Below, in pieces: positions 11,195 to 22,026 of a DNA stretch of 64,000 bases (the stretch's first letter is position 1; every line of letters begins with the position of its first letter). Source of the stretch: Cyprinodon diabolis (lineage: Eukaryota > Chordata > Actinopteri > Cyprinodontiformes > Cyprinodontidae); the NCBI GenBank assembly GCA_030533445.1, contig CM060070.1, positions 33,138,001 through 33,202,000 of the forward strand, given 5' to 3'. Under the pieces are notes generated by a model. It worked only from the letters and a program-made list of their open reading frames with translations. It was not told the DNA's origin and made no database searches. A program made the translations under genes and the position numbers.

Positions 11195-11840
11195 ACCTAT
11201 TCAGGTGTCAAAACATCCCTGGTGTGAGCCAACAGAATTGGCTTAAAGACTCTTAATTAGGTGTAGAAATGTTTAAAAAAAGAAAAAAAAAAACTGAGCA
11301 AAAGTCTTCAATTTCAGCCTGTTTCATACTTGCCATGACCCACATCACTGAGAATGTGCACAGGCACATACCAGAAGCACACACCACAAGTTGGTCCTGA
11401 AATCAAAGTTGATCCAACAAGAATTTGATGAAGTCGTATTAAATCGGCTCACAGATTAGTTTTGGTTTCATTTAGTTTTATTTTTTACTGCGTTAGGATA
11501 GAGGTTTGTGCTCTGGAGAGGGCATGAACATGAGGTATTAAATTAGGTTTAGTTATTAAATCCACAGACATAAGGTTTCTGTGTTCTTAAAAACTGTAAA
11601 CAAAGCAAAATTTAAAAAAAATTGAATCGCCTTTTCGGAAGGTGTTTTAGAATTAAATAGTTCAGTGACAACAATTTTAAAATCTTCATGAACAGACCAA
11701 CTTCTAGTATGTATTTGAATAAATATCGTGTGCTGTCTCTGCAGTATCCTCTCACTGGTGGCTCCATTTCTCCCATTAATCTGCAGAAAAACTGATAATA
11801 CTGATAACAGAGGACCTAGCTCTCAGTCTTCAGGTTTACT
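11195..11840. other. Unassigned AT-rich DNA
   Basis: No gene or bounded element recognised. Confidence 0.4.
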
Positions 11841-11841
11841 A

Positions 11842-12345
11842 GTGGTCTTTTATTTATATAGCACCAATTCACAACACATGTCATCTCAAGGCAATTTGCA
11901 GAGTCAATTCAACCAGATCATACAGTCAAAGTGATTCAAAGTTCTCTATCTAAGGAAAAACAGTTGATTGCATTGACTCATTGACTCGAATGCAATCCTT
12001 CAAACCAAGCATGCTCATAGCGGAAAGGACAGTGGAAAGGATTAAATTCTAGAAACCTCTTTCATATGGGATTTAAATGACTTGTCCAAAAATAACACAA
12101 AATGTTTTACTTTATTATTTGAGATCAATTCCATCCCATCCAAATGAAGTGACTGGCTACTCAGCTTATTTTTCAAAGACTCTGGTCCACAGACTATAAC
12201 TTCTGTTTTGTCTGCATTCAGGAGTAGAAAGTTAAGAGTCATCCAGGTTTTCTCTTCAAGACATGCCTGTAATCTATGAAATGGTTTAGTTTCATCTGGT
12301 TTTATAGGCAGATATTGCTGAGTATCATCAGTATAACAGTGGAAA
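11842..12345 (-). mobile_element. L2-type LINE fragment (RT C-terminal part and 3' tail)
   Basis: On the minus strand the sequence runs from a YTDDTQQYLP block (the YADD-type RT active site, near 12320-12345) through WMTLNFLLLNADKTEV at about 12200-12245, to a 3' terminus at 11848-11900 that is the reverse complement of the GCGCTATATAAATAAA tail. Most of the RT thumb and C-terminal region between 12042 and 11900 is missing, an internal deletion. The order active site, DKTEV block and tail fits L2/Maui-type LINEs. No functional protein remains. Confidence 0.85.
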
Positions 12346-12724
12346 TTAACACCTTATATAACACTAATGTGATTCTGAATATCCTATTAGCTAGTATAAT
12401 ATCTCCCTTTAACTTTGTTTCTTTAGTTTTAACCCTGTTAGAGACATTCTAATAGGACAACACTGTAACATGTTTTTTTTCCTGGTACATACAAAAATCA
12501 TATGAATTCTGCTTTTAAGCATATACTGAAAGCAGACGAAACTGCTGCTGTTTGCATTCAGGTCAGATTCCTTGGTTCTAGATCAGAACTGGTTCTATGT
12601 GGAGAATCTGTTTCTGTCTTCATGTTTGACATTTTTCATGGGATTCATATTCATGTAGATGTGACCCAGAAAATTCTGGAGAGTCGGGAGATAAAGAACT
12701 CCTTAATCGTAAATGTGTACTACT

Positions 12725-14045
12725 TTTAAGAATTTTTAAGATTAGATTTAAACTTTTCTTTTAGATAAAACTTATCGTTAGTGTAGTTAAGGTTATTCTA
12801 AGCTATCTCTATAGTTATGCTACTAGACGCTTAGACTGCTGGAGGACATAGGGACCTCTTTTCATCATTCTGCTTCATTCTATCTCTATTGTCCCATTCT
12901 GTAGTATTTTTTAGTTCAATTTTGCAAGGTTAATCTCTCTCTGATTTTTTTAATCACAGTAGTCTCATCTGGTCTGTTCCTGTTTGGCTGTTTACCATCC
13001 CAGAGAGAAATATCAGCTGTGCTACTGTCATTAATGCCTTGTTTATTGATGTTCTAGCTTGGCCTGTTTTGTAGTGTAGTCCTGTTTTTCTGACTTTGAC
13101 TAACTGTATTTGCTCTCATGCATCCTCTGACATGGGAGCTCATCTGCCTGGCTGTGTGTTTCCACGAAAGGGTCACCTGTGGAGCTGGTTGAGAGTTACC
13201 TTTTGTATCTTTGCTGCTTTTTGTATGTCTGCTTCTGTCTCCTTGAATCCCAGTTGGCCTTGGCAGATGGCCGCTCACAACAAGCCTGCTTTTCTTTCTG
13301 CTTGATGTTTCTTCCTGTTAAAAAATATGTTTTTCCTTCCCACTGTCTCTGCATGCATGATTGCTGTAAAATAATTGCTGTAGAGTCAGAATCTACTGTC
13401 TCTACTGCTAATCTAGTCAATGACTGGATGCAACCAGCTGGATTTAATTTAGGGTTGTCACGATACTAAACTTTTCAACTCGATACCGATACTAAGGAAA
13501 ATATTCAATACTCGATACCACAAGGATAAAAAAAAGACTCCAAAATTCAACAGAAATATTTTCATTAAAAATAAAATACAATAAATAAATAAAGAAATAA
13601 ATACAATAAACAATAAGAACAATATTTTGAGGTTGTATGCTGTGCACAATATTAAGCAAGCTTGATAAAAAAACTTATAAAATTAAAATTAAGTTTTCCT
13701 TACTTGGCTATGCTTTGCACACATAACAGTGACACTAGCCAAACTGGTTAAAAAACAAAAATAATTCTCAGCAGCTGCACCTACTACAAAAAAAGTGTGA
13801 AACTGAAAAGTGCACAGAATTATTCAATCACAACGTGTTCTGAAAGTGTATTTTCCTCTATTCTGCACTTTAGATGAATGACTGTTTAGGTGGTGGCATA
13901 CAATGAGTATTGTATCCGGATACAACGTTTCAGTATCGATACTTTTTTGAGTATCGATAGTTTTGACAACCCTAATTTCATTAGATAGAAGCTATGAACC
14001 TTTAATCTGACTGGATCATCTTGGTGAATGGTCTCTGTAAAATAA
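12725..14045 (+). mobile_element. L2-type LINE 3' region, interrupted by a hAT
   Basis: The non-coding text matches the long L2 3' region seen in many fish: a GATAAAACTTATCG block, a CTTAGACTGCTGGAGG block near 12830, and TTTCTTCCTGTTAAAA followed by TTTTTCCTTCCCACTGTC near 13306-13346. It resumes after the hAT at 13983 with AGATAGAAGCTATGAACC. It is in opposite orientation to the L2 piece at 11842-12345, so the two are separate insertions or an inverted rearrangement. Confidence 0.65.
13450..13974. mobile_element. hAT-like MITE inserted in L2
   Basis: Terminal inverted repeats are TAGGGTTGTCA at 13450 and TGACAACCCTA ending at 13974. Subterminal GATAC/GTATCGATAC repeats appear at both ends. 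Flanks ATTTAATT (13442-13449) and ATTTCATT (13975-13982) match at 7 of 8 positions, which fits an aged 8-bp duplication. A TA-duplication (Tc1/mariner) reading is also possible. Confidence 0.7.
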
Positions 14046-16443
14046 CATGAGGTGCCTTTTTATGGATTGGCTGGAAAAATAATTAAACACTTTATTACGA
14101 TATTTAATAAGGGAATAAATCAACTAAAAACCCTGCAGAGACTGACACCACTGCTGCTCTACCTCCGGTGCATCCTTCCCTGTTAAAACCTAGAGCTGAT
14201 TCCTGATTGGTTAATCAGTTTACACAAATTTAGAGGCTAAATAAACTCAGTTCAGCTAAAAAAATAATACATCCCCTCCAACTGTTTAAGTCATCTTTTT
14301 TTTTAGGTCTGTAATAATTGAAACAAACATTTTCTCATTAAACCTCCGACTATGAGGTCACTTTTAATCTGCGATCACTGTAGGTTTGAAGATCCTTCCT
14401 GGATAATTTCATCTTTAATTGTTTTAGAATAAACAAATTATCATAATCTTCTAAGATTTATTCCAGTTGGAAAAGAGCTTCTTAAAGCTTCTTTATGGTA
14501 TCTAATAAATGTAGTGTAATATTTGCAGGATCAATTTATTCTGTAGATTAATACCACAAATAGATTAAAACCTTTAGAGAGGAATTTTAATTTCTTTAGT
14601 GTTCGTCTTGATTAATTTATTCCCCTCTTCTCATCTTTCATCCACCTTCAAAACCTTTGCTTTTCTTCACTAAATAATAGATAAATACACATATAATAAA
14701 TAAGTGCAGACTTAAATATGCTTCTGTGGAAATAATGACTTCTAGACAAACTTTTTTTACATTTTTTTTAAGCAAACGTAGCGTCATGTCCTTAAAGGGG
14801 GAATAATGGTCAGACGTCACTGAAGTGCAGCTCTGGGGTCCTGAGGGGTTTCTGTCAGCAAACCAAAGCAGCCTGTAGAGTCAGGAAACATCTCTAGATG
14901 GTACTAATGTTTAATAAATCATCATGAAATAAACTTCAATTTGAAGTTTATTCTCTGGAAGTTTGTGGGCTGCAGCTGCGTGATTCATTAATCTCAGAGT
15001 GAGAATGTTTAATTATTCATTTTCATATATGGAGAGAGTTTCAACAAACTGCAGAGCTCCTGTTTCCATTATGTTAAATACATTTTACTTTAATAACTGG
15101 GCCTAAAACGTTCTCCTAGAATTATCTTAAAGTTTATAAACTCTGCTATGATTCTCCTCCATGATCGTTAAGGTTCTGAGGCCTTGATCGGTTGGAGAGA
15201 ATCAGAACACTTTCAGACCCAGTTAACAGGATGAAGAACCTGTCAGAACCCTGATGCTGTGCAGCAGAATTGGGTCGGAGGAGCTCTGCTGCAGCGTCGG
15301 CCTCCCCTGTGTAGATCCAGGATGCGTCTGTATAATAGATGTCTGCATGAGGAGCTCTTTGCTGGCTCCGGTTTAATGATGGAGAAAATCCAGATTCTGG
15401 GATGTCAGACATGTTTCAGTTCAGGAGGGGGTTCTGTTTTGCTTTTCTCACTCTTGCCATCAGCGGATGATACAGAATATTTGATTTGCTTCTCCAACTG
15501 CTGCTGGAGGGGGATTTGCTTGTGCTGTCAAAAAGATGTGAGCAGAAGCTGAGAGGAGAACCAAGCTTTGATCTGCAGCGGATCTCCACAGCTCTGTAGG
15601 AGCAGAAGATGCTCTCCATCCCTTCCTCTCCTCCTCGTCCTTCCCTTCCTTGTGTTTGTCCAACCCCTTGCTGTGGTCGTCCTTCACTTTGTCGTCTTAG
15701 TTTTTCCCTTTCCTTTCTTTCCCTTTGATATGAAGCTCACTATAGTAAATTTTGTGCTGAAAGCCCAAATTTATATTTGGGCTTTCAAACATATTTTTTT
15801 CTAACAAATAAAAAAAAAAAAAACGTGGCTGAGCAAACGTGGCTACTACCGTCTGTCAATTTTACAGACAAACTCCATTTCACTCATTGCATCCCTGCCA
15901 TGCTGCTGTGTTTACAGAAGAATCCTTGTTTGCGCAGAGAGCGATTTTGCCATGACGGTCAGGAGAAAATCAAACATGTTTGACCTCAGGATTCCTGATT
16001 GGGAGGTGGTTGTGAGAGGCTGACACGACACACGACGCACGATCAGTCTGAAAGTCGGCCCGATCGAAAGATTCTCGCACCACTGGAAAATCGCCCCTAA
16101 AATCGCACTGTGTATACCGGGCTTTAGAGTCTGGTCTTTAAAGGGACTGTGAGTAGGATTTACCGCCATCTGGTGGTGCACTAAGTTAAATACAAACGAC
16201 AGACTGGTGCTTCCCCATCAATTGTGTGAGGTTTACTATGGATGCTGTCGTGTGACATTATCCTTTTTCTAAATGGAAGGGAAACCTCAACCTCCGTCAC
16301 CCAGCGATGAAACACAGGGAACATTTTTCTGAAAACAGGACTTAAAGAAGCTTACGTTTGTATAATTTTCCTAAAAAAAAAACAGCAGCTCGTAACTTTT
16401 GAAAAGCATCTCATCTAGTGTAGGATAACAAGGAGGGCAGATT
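14046..16443. other. Unassigned DNA with one hairpin and possible MITE remnants
   Basis: No gene supported; the frames at 15146-15804 overlap on both strands without domains. Two MITE-like ends occur: CCGGGCTTTA preceded by TGCACTGTGTAT-like text near 16090-16126 (Harbinger-like), and TTTAAAGGGACTGTGAG at 16138 (piggyBac-like family). Neither has a matching partner. A 13-bp-arm hairpin sits at 15758-15787. Confidence 0.4.
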
Positions 16444-16526
16444 AGAAGCAGGGCAGTAGCATCCAGCAACTAGTCTGTCCCCTGGAGCAGGACAGACTAG
16501 TTGCTGGATGCTACTGCCCTGCTTCT
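16444..16526. repeat. Perfect inverted repeat, 37-bp arms, 9-nt loop
   Basis: Arm 16444-16480 and arm 16490-16526 are exact reverse complements, separated by CCTGGAGCA at 16481-16489. The sequence is not low complexity. Perfect arms of this length imply a recent origin, for example templated hairpin repair, a young foldback, or an assembly artefact. No coding frame overlaps. Confidence 0.95.
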
Positions 16527-19500
16527 GACATAATAGCACACAAAAAAAAAATCACATCACTGCTGTATTAAAATACTCGCCTGTCCAGCAGAAAATGACA
16601 ACATTCACTTTGTTTTGGAGCCCCGCCCCCTCATAAAGCTGTGGCGATGCAGACTCTTGTTTTCTCCTAGTTATGACTTGTTCCCTTTTTTTTCTTTTTT
16701 GCATCAGGAAGATACTAAGATCTATGGTTGCTTTTGCTTGTTTTAAGTATTTATAAACTTCTAATACTTAGCAGAGGGAACGCTTCTTTTTTTGATGTGA
16801 TGTACTTAGACTTTTACAGAATATGCATTTATTGAAGTAATCTTGGTTTTTGCCAATAAAAGGCCAAATTTGTTGCCGTCTCTTTGGGAATTTTTAGATA
16901 AAAACCTACATTTAGTGTGCAGGTTGCAGGGGATCTACAAAGATTGTGTGTGCAGTAATAAGAGGTGCAAAAATGGTTCAGACTGCCCAATCTAAACAAG
17001 GAGTGTGGTCTTCTGGTAGTTTGGGAGCTACTATAAAGAAAAATGACATTAAAGCCACTGTGTTGAGAATAATGAATATTATTTTTTATTCACTTACATA
17101 ATAATACATATAAATGTTCTACAAACAGAAGTGAATACTTTTAAAAAGGTGAAAATAACATAAATTGACAGATTAAATATCATCATAAAACCTAAAAAGT
17201 TATTCCAGATTGAGTCTGTCTGCCCAGGCATCTTTTTCCACTCATATCCTAATGATTTTATCTCTTGCGGTCCAAAATGCTCACAAACCCACAGATTCTC
17301 TCTCCGTCCTCTAAAATTATACCAATGCCTCCTATGTGGCCATAATAACCCCTTATTTGTTTTAGACCTGACAAAATTCTCCCTGCAATCAGTTTTAGGT
17401 TTGGTGAATCACTGTTTAGAGCAATGTTTCTCTTTCCTGGTCGTCCAGTTTGTCCTGGAGGATGTAGGGGATGACAGGCTTCTACAGTACATTACTTGAT
17501 GGCAGCTGAGGAGCTTTGTACAGGTTAATTAATTTGTACATGTTTCTTTATACATGTGTTTTATGCGTAAACCTTCGGAAGCTCAGGATCTTTGTTCTTT
17601 GCTTTGTCCTTTTAACTTTAGAGTATGATGCTCTATTCTAGAAAACAAAATAATGACTAGAAAAAAGAAAGGTTAATTTAATACTAGGCTGCTTTCAGCA
17701 TCAACTTTTAATCTCTCTACGACTTTGAGTCTGATGTGTTTTTTTTTTTGGATCTCAGCATTAGGCTGTACAGTTTAAGAATAGATATCTTGAGCTGTGA
17801 ACTTTTAGACCATGGAGTTTCATTGTGGAGTTGGAGCTGTAGCTGAGAGGAACATTTTTAAAGTATCGTACAGTATATGCCCGCCATTATGTTCCTCCTT
17901 TGTCTTGTCTATCCTTCACTTTGTAGTGCTTAATTTAGGTTTATGTTTGCTGCTATGAACTGAGTGTGAGTGTGCACAGCCCAAAAGTGATGCAGATGTG
18001 CAGTCATTGCCTGAGAGCTGGACTTGCAGGCTGCAGCAGTGTGAAGTCCTGCACCTCTAAATTTTTGTAACTTAATTCAGCATTGGGGGATTCACAGGAG
18101 TCCTCGCTCAACAGGTTCTTCTTTACTAACATCAAATGGCGCATCAGTTTGAATCAATCATTTTCTTTATCGTTGGTTTCATTCATTATCACTCTGTCAA
18201 ACGATGTGCGCATTGCACCCCCGGTAAGAGCAAACCGCCGGTGACAGGCAGGGAGACCTGATGCTGCATGCAGGACCTGAGGACCAAACCACTGATTGCA
18301 ATTTCCCGGGATGGGGGGTCTCAATATATTTATGCTTTTTATTAATGCATTTGTTGTTGTTTTTTTTCACTGTTTACTGCTGAAAAATGAGGGAATTAAT
18401 TAGATAATTATTAGATATATATTATAATTAATTAGAGATAATTATTTTACTGCTGGATTTTCTTTTTTTATTTGAAAAATATAGCGGGACATGTCTCTTC
18501 TTCTTCTTCTTTTGGGGCCCCCCTCAGTCAAGGGCCCTTAGAATCTTCCTAACTCCATTCACCCCCCATACGCCCCCCTTCTTACAGATAAAACCCACAG
18601 TATGTAAAACAATCAGCTTTCATTTTTAAAGCCAAGTGTTTTTCTATATAACATAGATTTTTGTGGACAATATTACACCTACAGCTGGTCAAGTATAAGT
18701 GTCTACAGCGTTTCTGTGGGCTAAGCTCAGACCGCACGCACCTTTAACCTTGTTCTCACTGTCCTTCACCTTCATTGAGTTCCCCCTTTACCTCACACTC
18801 CTCTTCTTCTATTTACTCCATTAGTAAACTTTCTGCTTCTTTTTTCTCCTAAAAAAATCAATTCAGAAACTGGTTCAGTTTTCAGCTATCTTTGGTTCCG
18901 ATTCAGTGGTTCAGACGGAGAGCAGCAGGAGCAGAGAGCATCATGGGACGGGCCTGGCAGTGGGACGCCTGGTTCTGGTTTACTTTCAGCCAGATTGGAC
19001 GGCAGCCATCAGTCTGTCTCTGATACTAGGAGTCCCTCTTTGATGATAAGCTGTGGAGTCTTATCGAACATCCAACTTCACGGTTCATCCAGAGGTTACA
19101 GATATATTTAGATTCAACTTTTTACCCAGCTTACTGTAAGTTTAGGAAGAAAAACTTCATCCTAAACCCAAAATCTTCATTAAAAGCTCAGATAACATTT
19201 TTATTGTAATCATAATATAAAGTTGAAGAATTATTTATAAATATCAGTGTTAGGAATATGATATGATTTCTGTCACTCTTCACACCCAGAGGATGGAAAC
19301 GTTAAAGCGCCCACCCAATTTGAAGTAATGCTCGCCTATTTTGAATACCCAAATGGAAAAGCAAATAACTTAGGAACTGTAAGCCCTCATAACATGTGTA
19401 ATACATCATTTGAAAGCTAACACCTTCTAGTTTCTAAAAATATAAATTAAAATAGTGTGTAAAACACAGCCTAAGCTGCATCAGTTCAAACATGACTCAA

Positions 19501-19865
19501 AGCTGTTTTTTTATTCTCAAAAATAATAGGTTTTTATTGAACAGAAGTAATAAAGACATACTTGAGAATAGGCATGTCTCATTTTATTTCAGCTGTTCTA
19601 CATCATGTCAAACACAAATTTCAGACCTCTAGCTATAACAGTTTCAGAGCTGTGGGGCTTTGAACTTTTGTTGTCACCAGTGTCTCCAAATCTCTCCCAA
19701 TGTGCCAGGTTGTGCCAAATTGTGCCAAATGCTTTTTCTCAACTATTTGACCCACACTATTTTTTTGTTGGTAAGAAGACGATGTAAAGCAACATACCAA
19801 TAAACTTAAATGAATTTAGGCAATCGGTTTCCTCAAATTGTTTGAGTTCTGCTTAGTTATCAGGT
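16527..19865. other. Long unassigned stretch
   Basis: No long frame, RNA gene or bounded element seen in 3.3 kb. Short low-complexity tracts occur (CTTCTTCTTCTTCTT near 18498). The text could be intronic or intergenic, or old unrecognised repeats. Confidence 0.4.
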
Positions 19866-19878
19866 TTTGCAGTGCCTG

Positions 19879-19967
19879 GTTGCTGGGCAACCAAAGTCTG
19901 AAATTCTAACTGATGATGTCATCAAGAACTTTTCCTGTGATGTCATGGATTTTGAACCTATATATAG
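19879..19967 (+). promoter_or_regulatory. Promoter-like cluster: RFX X-box, two CRE-like sites, TATA
   Basis: GTTGCTGGGCAAC at 19879-19891 is a near-palindromic RFX X-box. TGATGTCATCA at 19914-19924 and TGATGTCAT at 19938-19946 resemble CREB/ATF sites. TATATATAG at 19959-19967 is a TATA box about 110 bp before the ATG at 20075. Order and spacing are those of an RNA polymerase II promoter. X-box plus CRE-like sites recall RFX/CREB co-regulated promoters, but the spacing is not that of the MHC class II module. Confidence 0.5.
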
Positions 19968-20074
19968 ATTCTATAGAATCTCAAGTTCATTCCTGCTTGG
20001 ACCTCTCATCGGTTTGGTTGGTTTTCTTTATCTCAGAGTTTTTTTTGGTTTTAAAGTGCAAGAAAAATCTCAAA

Positions 20075-20410
20075 ATGTTTGGCTGGAGTAAGAGTGTTGA
20101 TCTCTCTCAAGTAAAACAAATGCGTGAAAAGAATAAAACCAACATTGAAGAACTCTTGGGACTGAACGAACAACTTGAAAAGAGTTTCTCTGAAATAATC
20201 TCATACCCTGATGTGGAAAAACAAATGAAGGCTGAAACGACGTTAAGCAAAATATATGAAAAAAGGATGAAGGAGCTTCAACTGGAGAAAGATGCCCAGG
20301 AGGTTTTCATGAAGAAAATAACTGCAGATACCGAAAAAGTTAAAGCTTTATCCTTGAAGGACGAGGAACTTCAACATCAGCTGGAAAGTATGAAAGAACA
20401 TGATACATGA
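20075..20410 (+). CDS. Coiled-coil protein of unknown family, probably frameshifted
   Basis: ATG 20075 (start MFGWSKSVDLSQVKQ) opens a 111-residue frame rich in Lys, Glu and Leu, consistent with a continuous alpha-helical coiled coil (about residues 10-110). I prefer this ATG to an upstream in-frame one at 19913, because the earlier codons overlap the CRE and TATA sites. The frame stops at 20408. A shifted frame continues the same helical character (HEQELQKQADKLTSMN) to TAA at 20499-20501, immediately before the L1 begins. This suggests a single-base frameshift in an originally longer protein. No signal peptide, membrane segment or catalytic motif is visible. It may be a small host gene, a degraded C-terminal part of a larger coiled-coil protein, or a retrocopy. 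Confidence 0.4.
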   Translation: MFGWSKSVDLSQVKQMREKNKTNIEELLGLNEQLEKSFSEIISYPDVEKQMKAETTLSKIYEKRMKELQLEKDAQEVFMKKITADTEKVKALSLKDEELQHQLESMKEHDT

Positions 20411-20633
20411 GCAAGAACTACAAAAGCAGGCCGACAAGCTTACAAGCATGAACAGTATTGTAGCTCAGCTTGCTATGTGGCCTTTTAAGATTCAACATTA
20501 ACGGTCTTCCGGTTATGGCGGCCAAGTGAGAAAACGCATTGAACTTCGTCCTGCTGTTTGTTGCTTAAATAAGGGGAAAATAACCACTGAGCACAAAAAT
20601 TGTTACGAAAAAAAGGGGACAATCTGACGTATA

Positions 20634-21512
20634 ATGCCTAGCTCGACTAGACAACAAAAAGGGAAAAGCGAGGCATCAAAGCAAACCAAGCTTTTTAAGC
20701 AAAACCTCCTCGGAGAAGCTCAAAAGGATAAAACCATGGCAGCGCAAGAAGGGAAAAGTGAACCCGATCATAGTAAGTCGGATCAAATCCTGGCTGTACT
20801 GGAGTCATTAAGAAGCAAATTCTCCACAAAACTTGATGGAGTAATGGTGACACTACAAGATGTAAAACAAGAAATGAAAGACTACAATGAACGTATGTCA
20901 CGAACGGAGGACCGTATTTCTACCGTGGAAGACGATATGGCTAATCTACAAGCTAACATGAGCTCCTTACAGGCTAAAAATAAATTTATGGAGGACAAAG
21001 TCATGGAATTGGAAACAAGGTCTCGCCTGAATAATTTGAGAGTTGTGAATTTGCCAGAAGGAGCCGAGGGCCCAGATCTATGGTCTTTCCTGGAGAAGTG
21101 GATACCGGAGGCATTGGGGAATGAGGTGCTGCAACCCTCGGTGAGCCTGGAAAGAGCTCACAGATTAGGACCGAAAGCGGATGGAGCTTCACGACCAAGA
21201 GCCCTGATAATGAAGTTTCTCAACTACCGAGAAAAGCAAGCCGTCGTTCGAGCGACATTTTCTATAAGGAAATATCGGGTCTGCTTCTACCCCGACCTGG
21301 CAACCGGGCTTCACCAGCTGAGGAAAAAGTTCGATCTGATTCGGGAGGAGCTGCGTAAACTGGGCATTCGTAACGGAGTAACTCACCCTGCAACGCTTCT
21401 AGTGACTTATGAAAATAAAACACTGGCATTCAAAATACCAGGGGAGGCAGGGGAGTTTCTAAAGAAAATTCAAAGCGGCTCAAGACACACAGAGCAGTGT
21501 GTGAAGAAGTGA
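20634..21512 (+). CDS. L1 ORF1 protein (RNA-binding, coiled coil)
   Basis: The 292-residue frame is intact. Residues 1-50 are basic and Lys/Gln-rich. About 55-125 form a heptad-like coiled coil for trimerisation, including the VMELETRSRLNNLRV transition. About 127-215 fit the RRM (LRVVNLPEGAEG at its start, PRALIMKFLNYREK later). About 220-280 fit the C-terminal domain. In the L1 family ORF1p coats the element RNA and acts as a chaperone during target-primed reverse transcription in the cytoplasm and nucleus. ORF2 begins about 515 bp downstream, a wider gap than in mammalian L1s. ORF1 has no stops, unlike ORF2, so this copy is fairly young or only recently broken. Confidence 0.85.
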   Translation: MPSSTRQQKGKSEASKQTKLFKQNLLGEAQKDKTMAAQEGKSEPDHSKSDQILAVLESLRSKFSTKLDGVMVTLQDVKQEMKDYNERMSRTEDRISTVEDDMANLQANMSSLQAKNKFMEDKVMELETRSRLNNLRVVNLPEGAEGPDLWSFLEKWIPEALGNEVLQPSVSLERAHRLGPKADGASRPRALIMKFLNYREKQAVVRATFSIRKYRVCFYPDLATGLHQLRKKFDLIREELRKLGIRNGVTHPATLLVTYENKTLAFKIPGEAGEFLKKIQSGSRHTEQCVKK

Positions 21513-22026
21513 AGCGTGTGAATTGTGAAGCTTCATATGGAGTGTAAAGTAAGGTACGCAAATAACTGAAACCCACTATATAATACCAATCACCCTCATG
21601 TTATTTGCAGTCTTTTTCCTCACATTCCAAAATGTTATCTAGGTTTCTTATATTTTTACGTTCTTTAATGTGTTATATAACCACGTTCTCAATATTGTAG
21701 CAATAAAGTGTTTAAACTTAATACAATCCCTTAAAATATTTTTTCAGTCTCAGTGGACAAGAATTATTAGCAAGAACAGGGGTATTTCCTATAGAATAGG
21801 CTAAGGGTGGTTTTGCAGATCCTCACTGGTTGTGGATTGGCTTTTTGCTATAAGGGGAGTCTAATGTATGTGGGAGGGACTTTTCCAGTTTGGGGAAGGG
21901 AAAGGCAGAAAGGGTTGTTTTTTGTTTTTTTATGTTTTGTGTGTTGGATGCATGTTCTAGCATCCATTCTTGTTATGCCTCACTTTTCTATAAAGTAAAG
22001 CGACCTATTACTTTAGTTATTATTAT

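Noticed and set aside
15758..16126. Complete Harbinger MITE
   Set aside because: The GAAAGCCC hairpin at 15758-15787 and the CCGGGCTTTA end at 16126 do not form a convincing terminal pair and lack a duplication.
16138..16380. Second piggyBac-like MITE starting TTTAAAGGGACTG
   Set aside because: Only one end is present; no inverted partner or second TTAA at a sensible distance.
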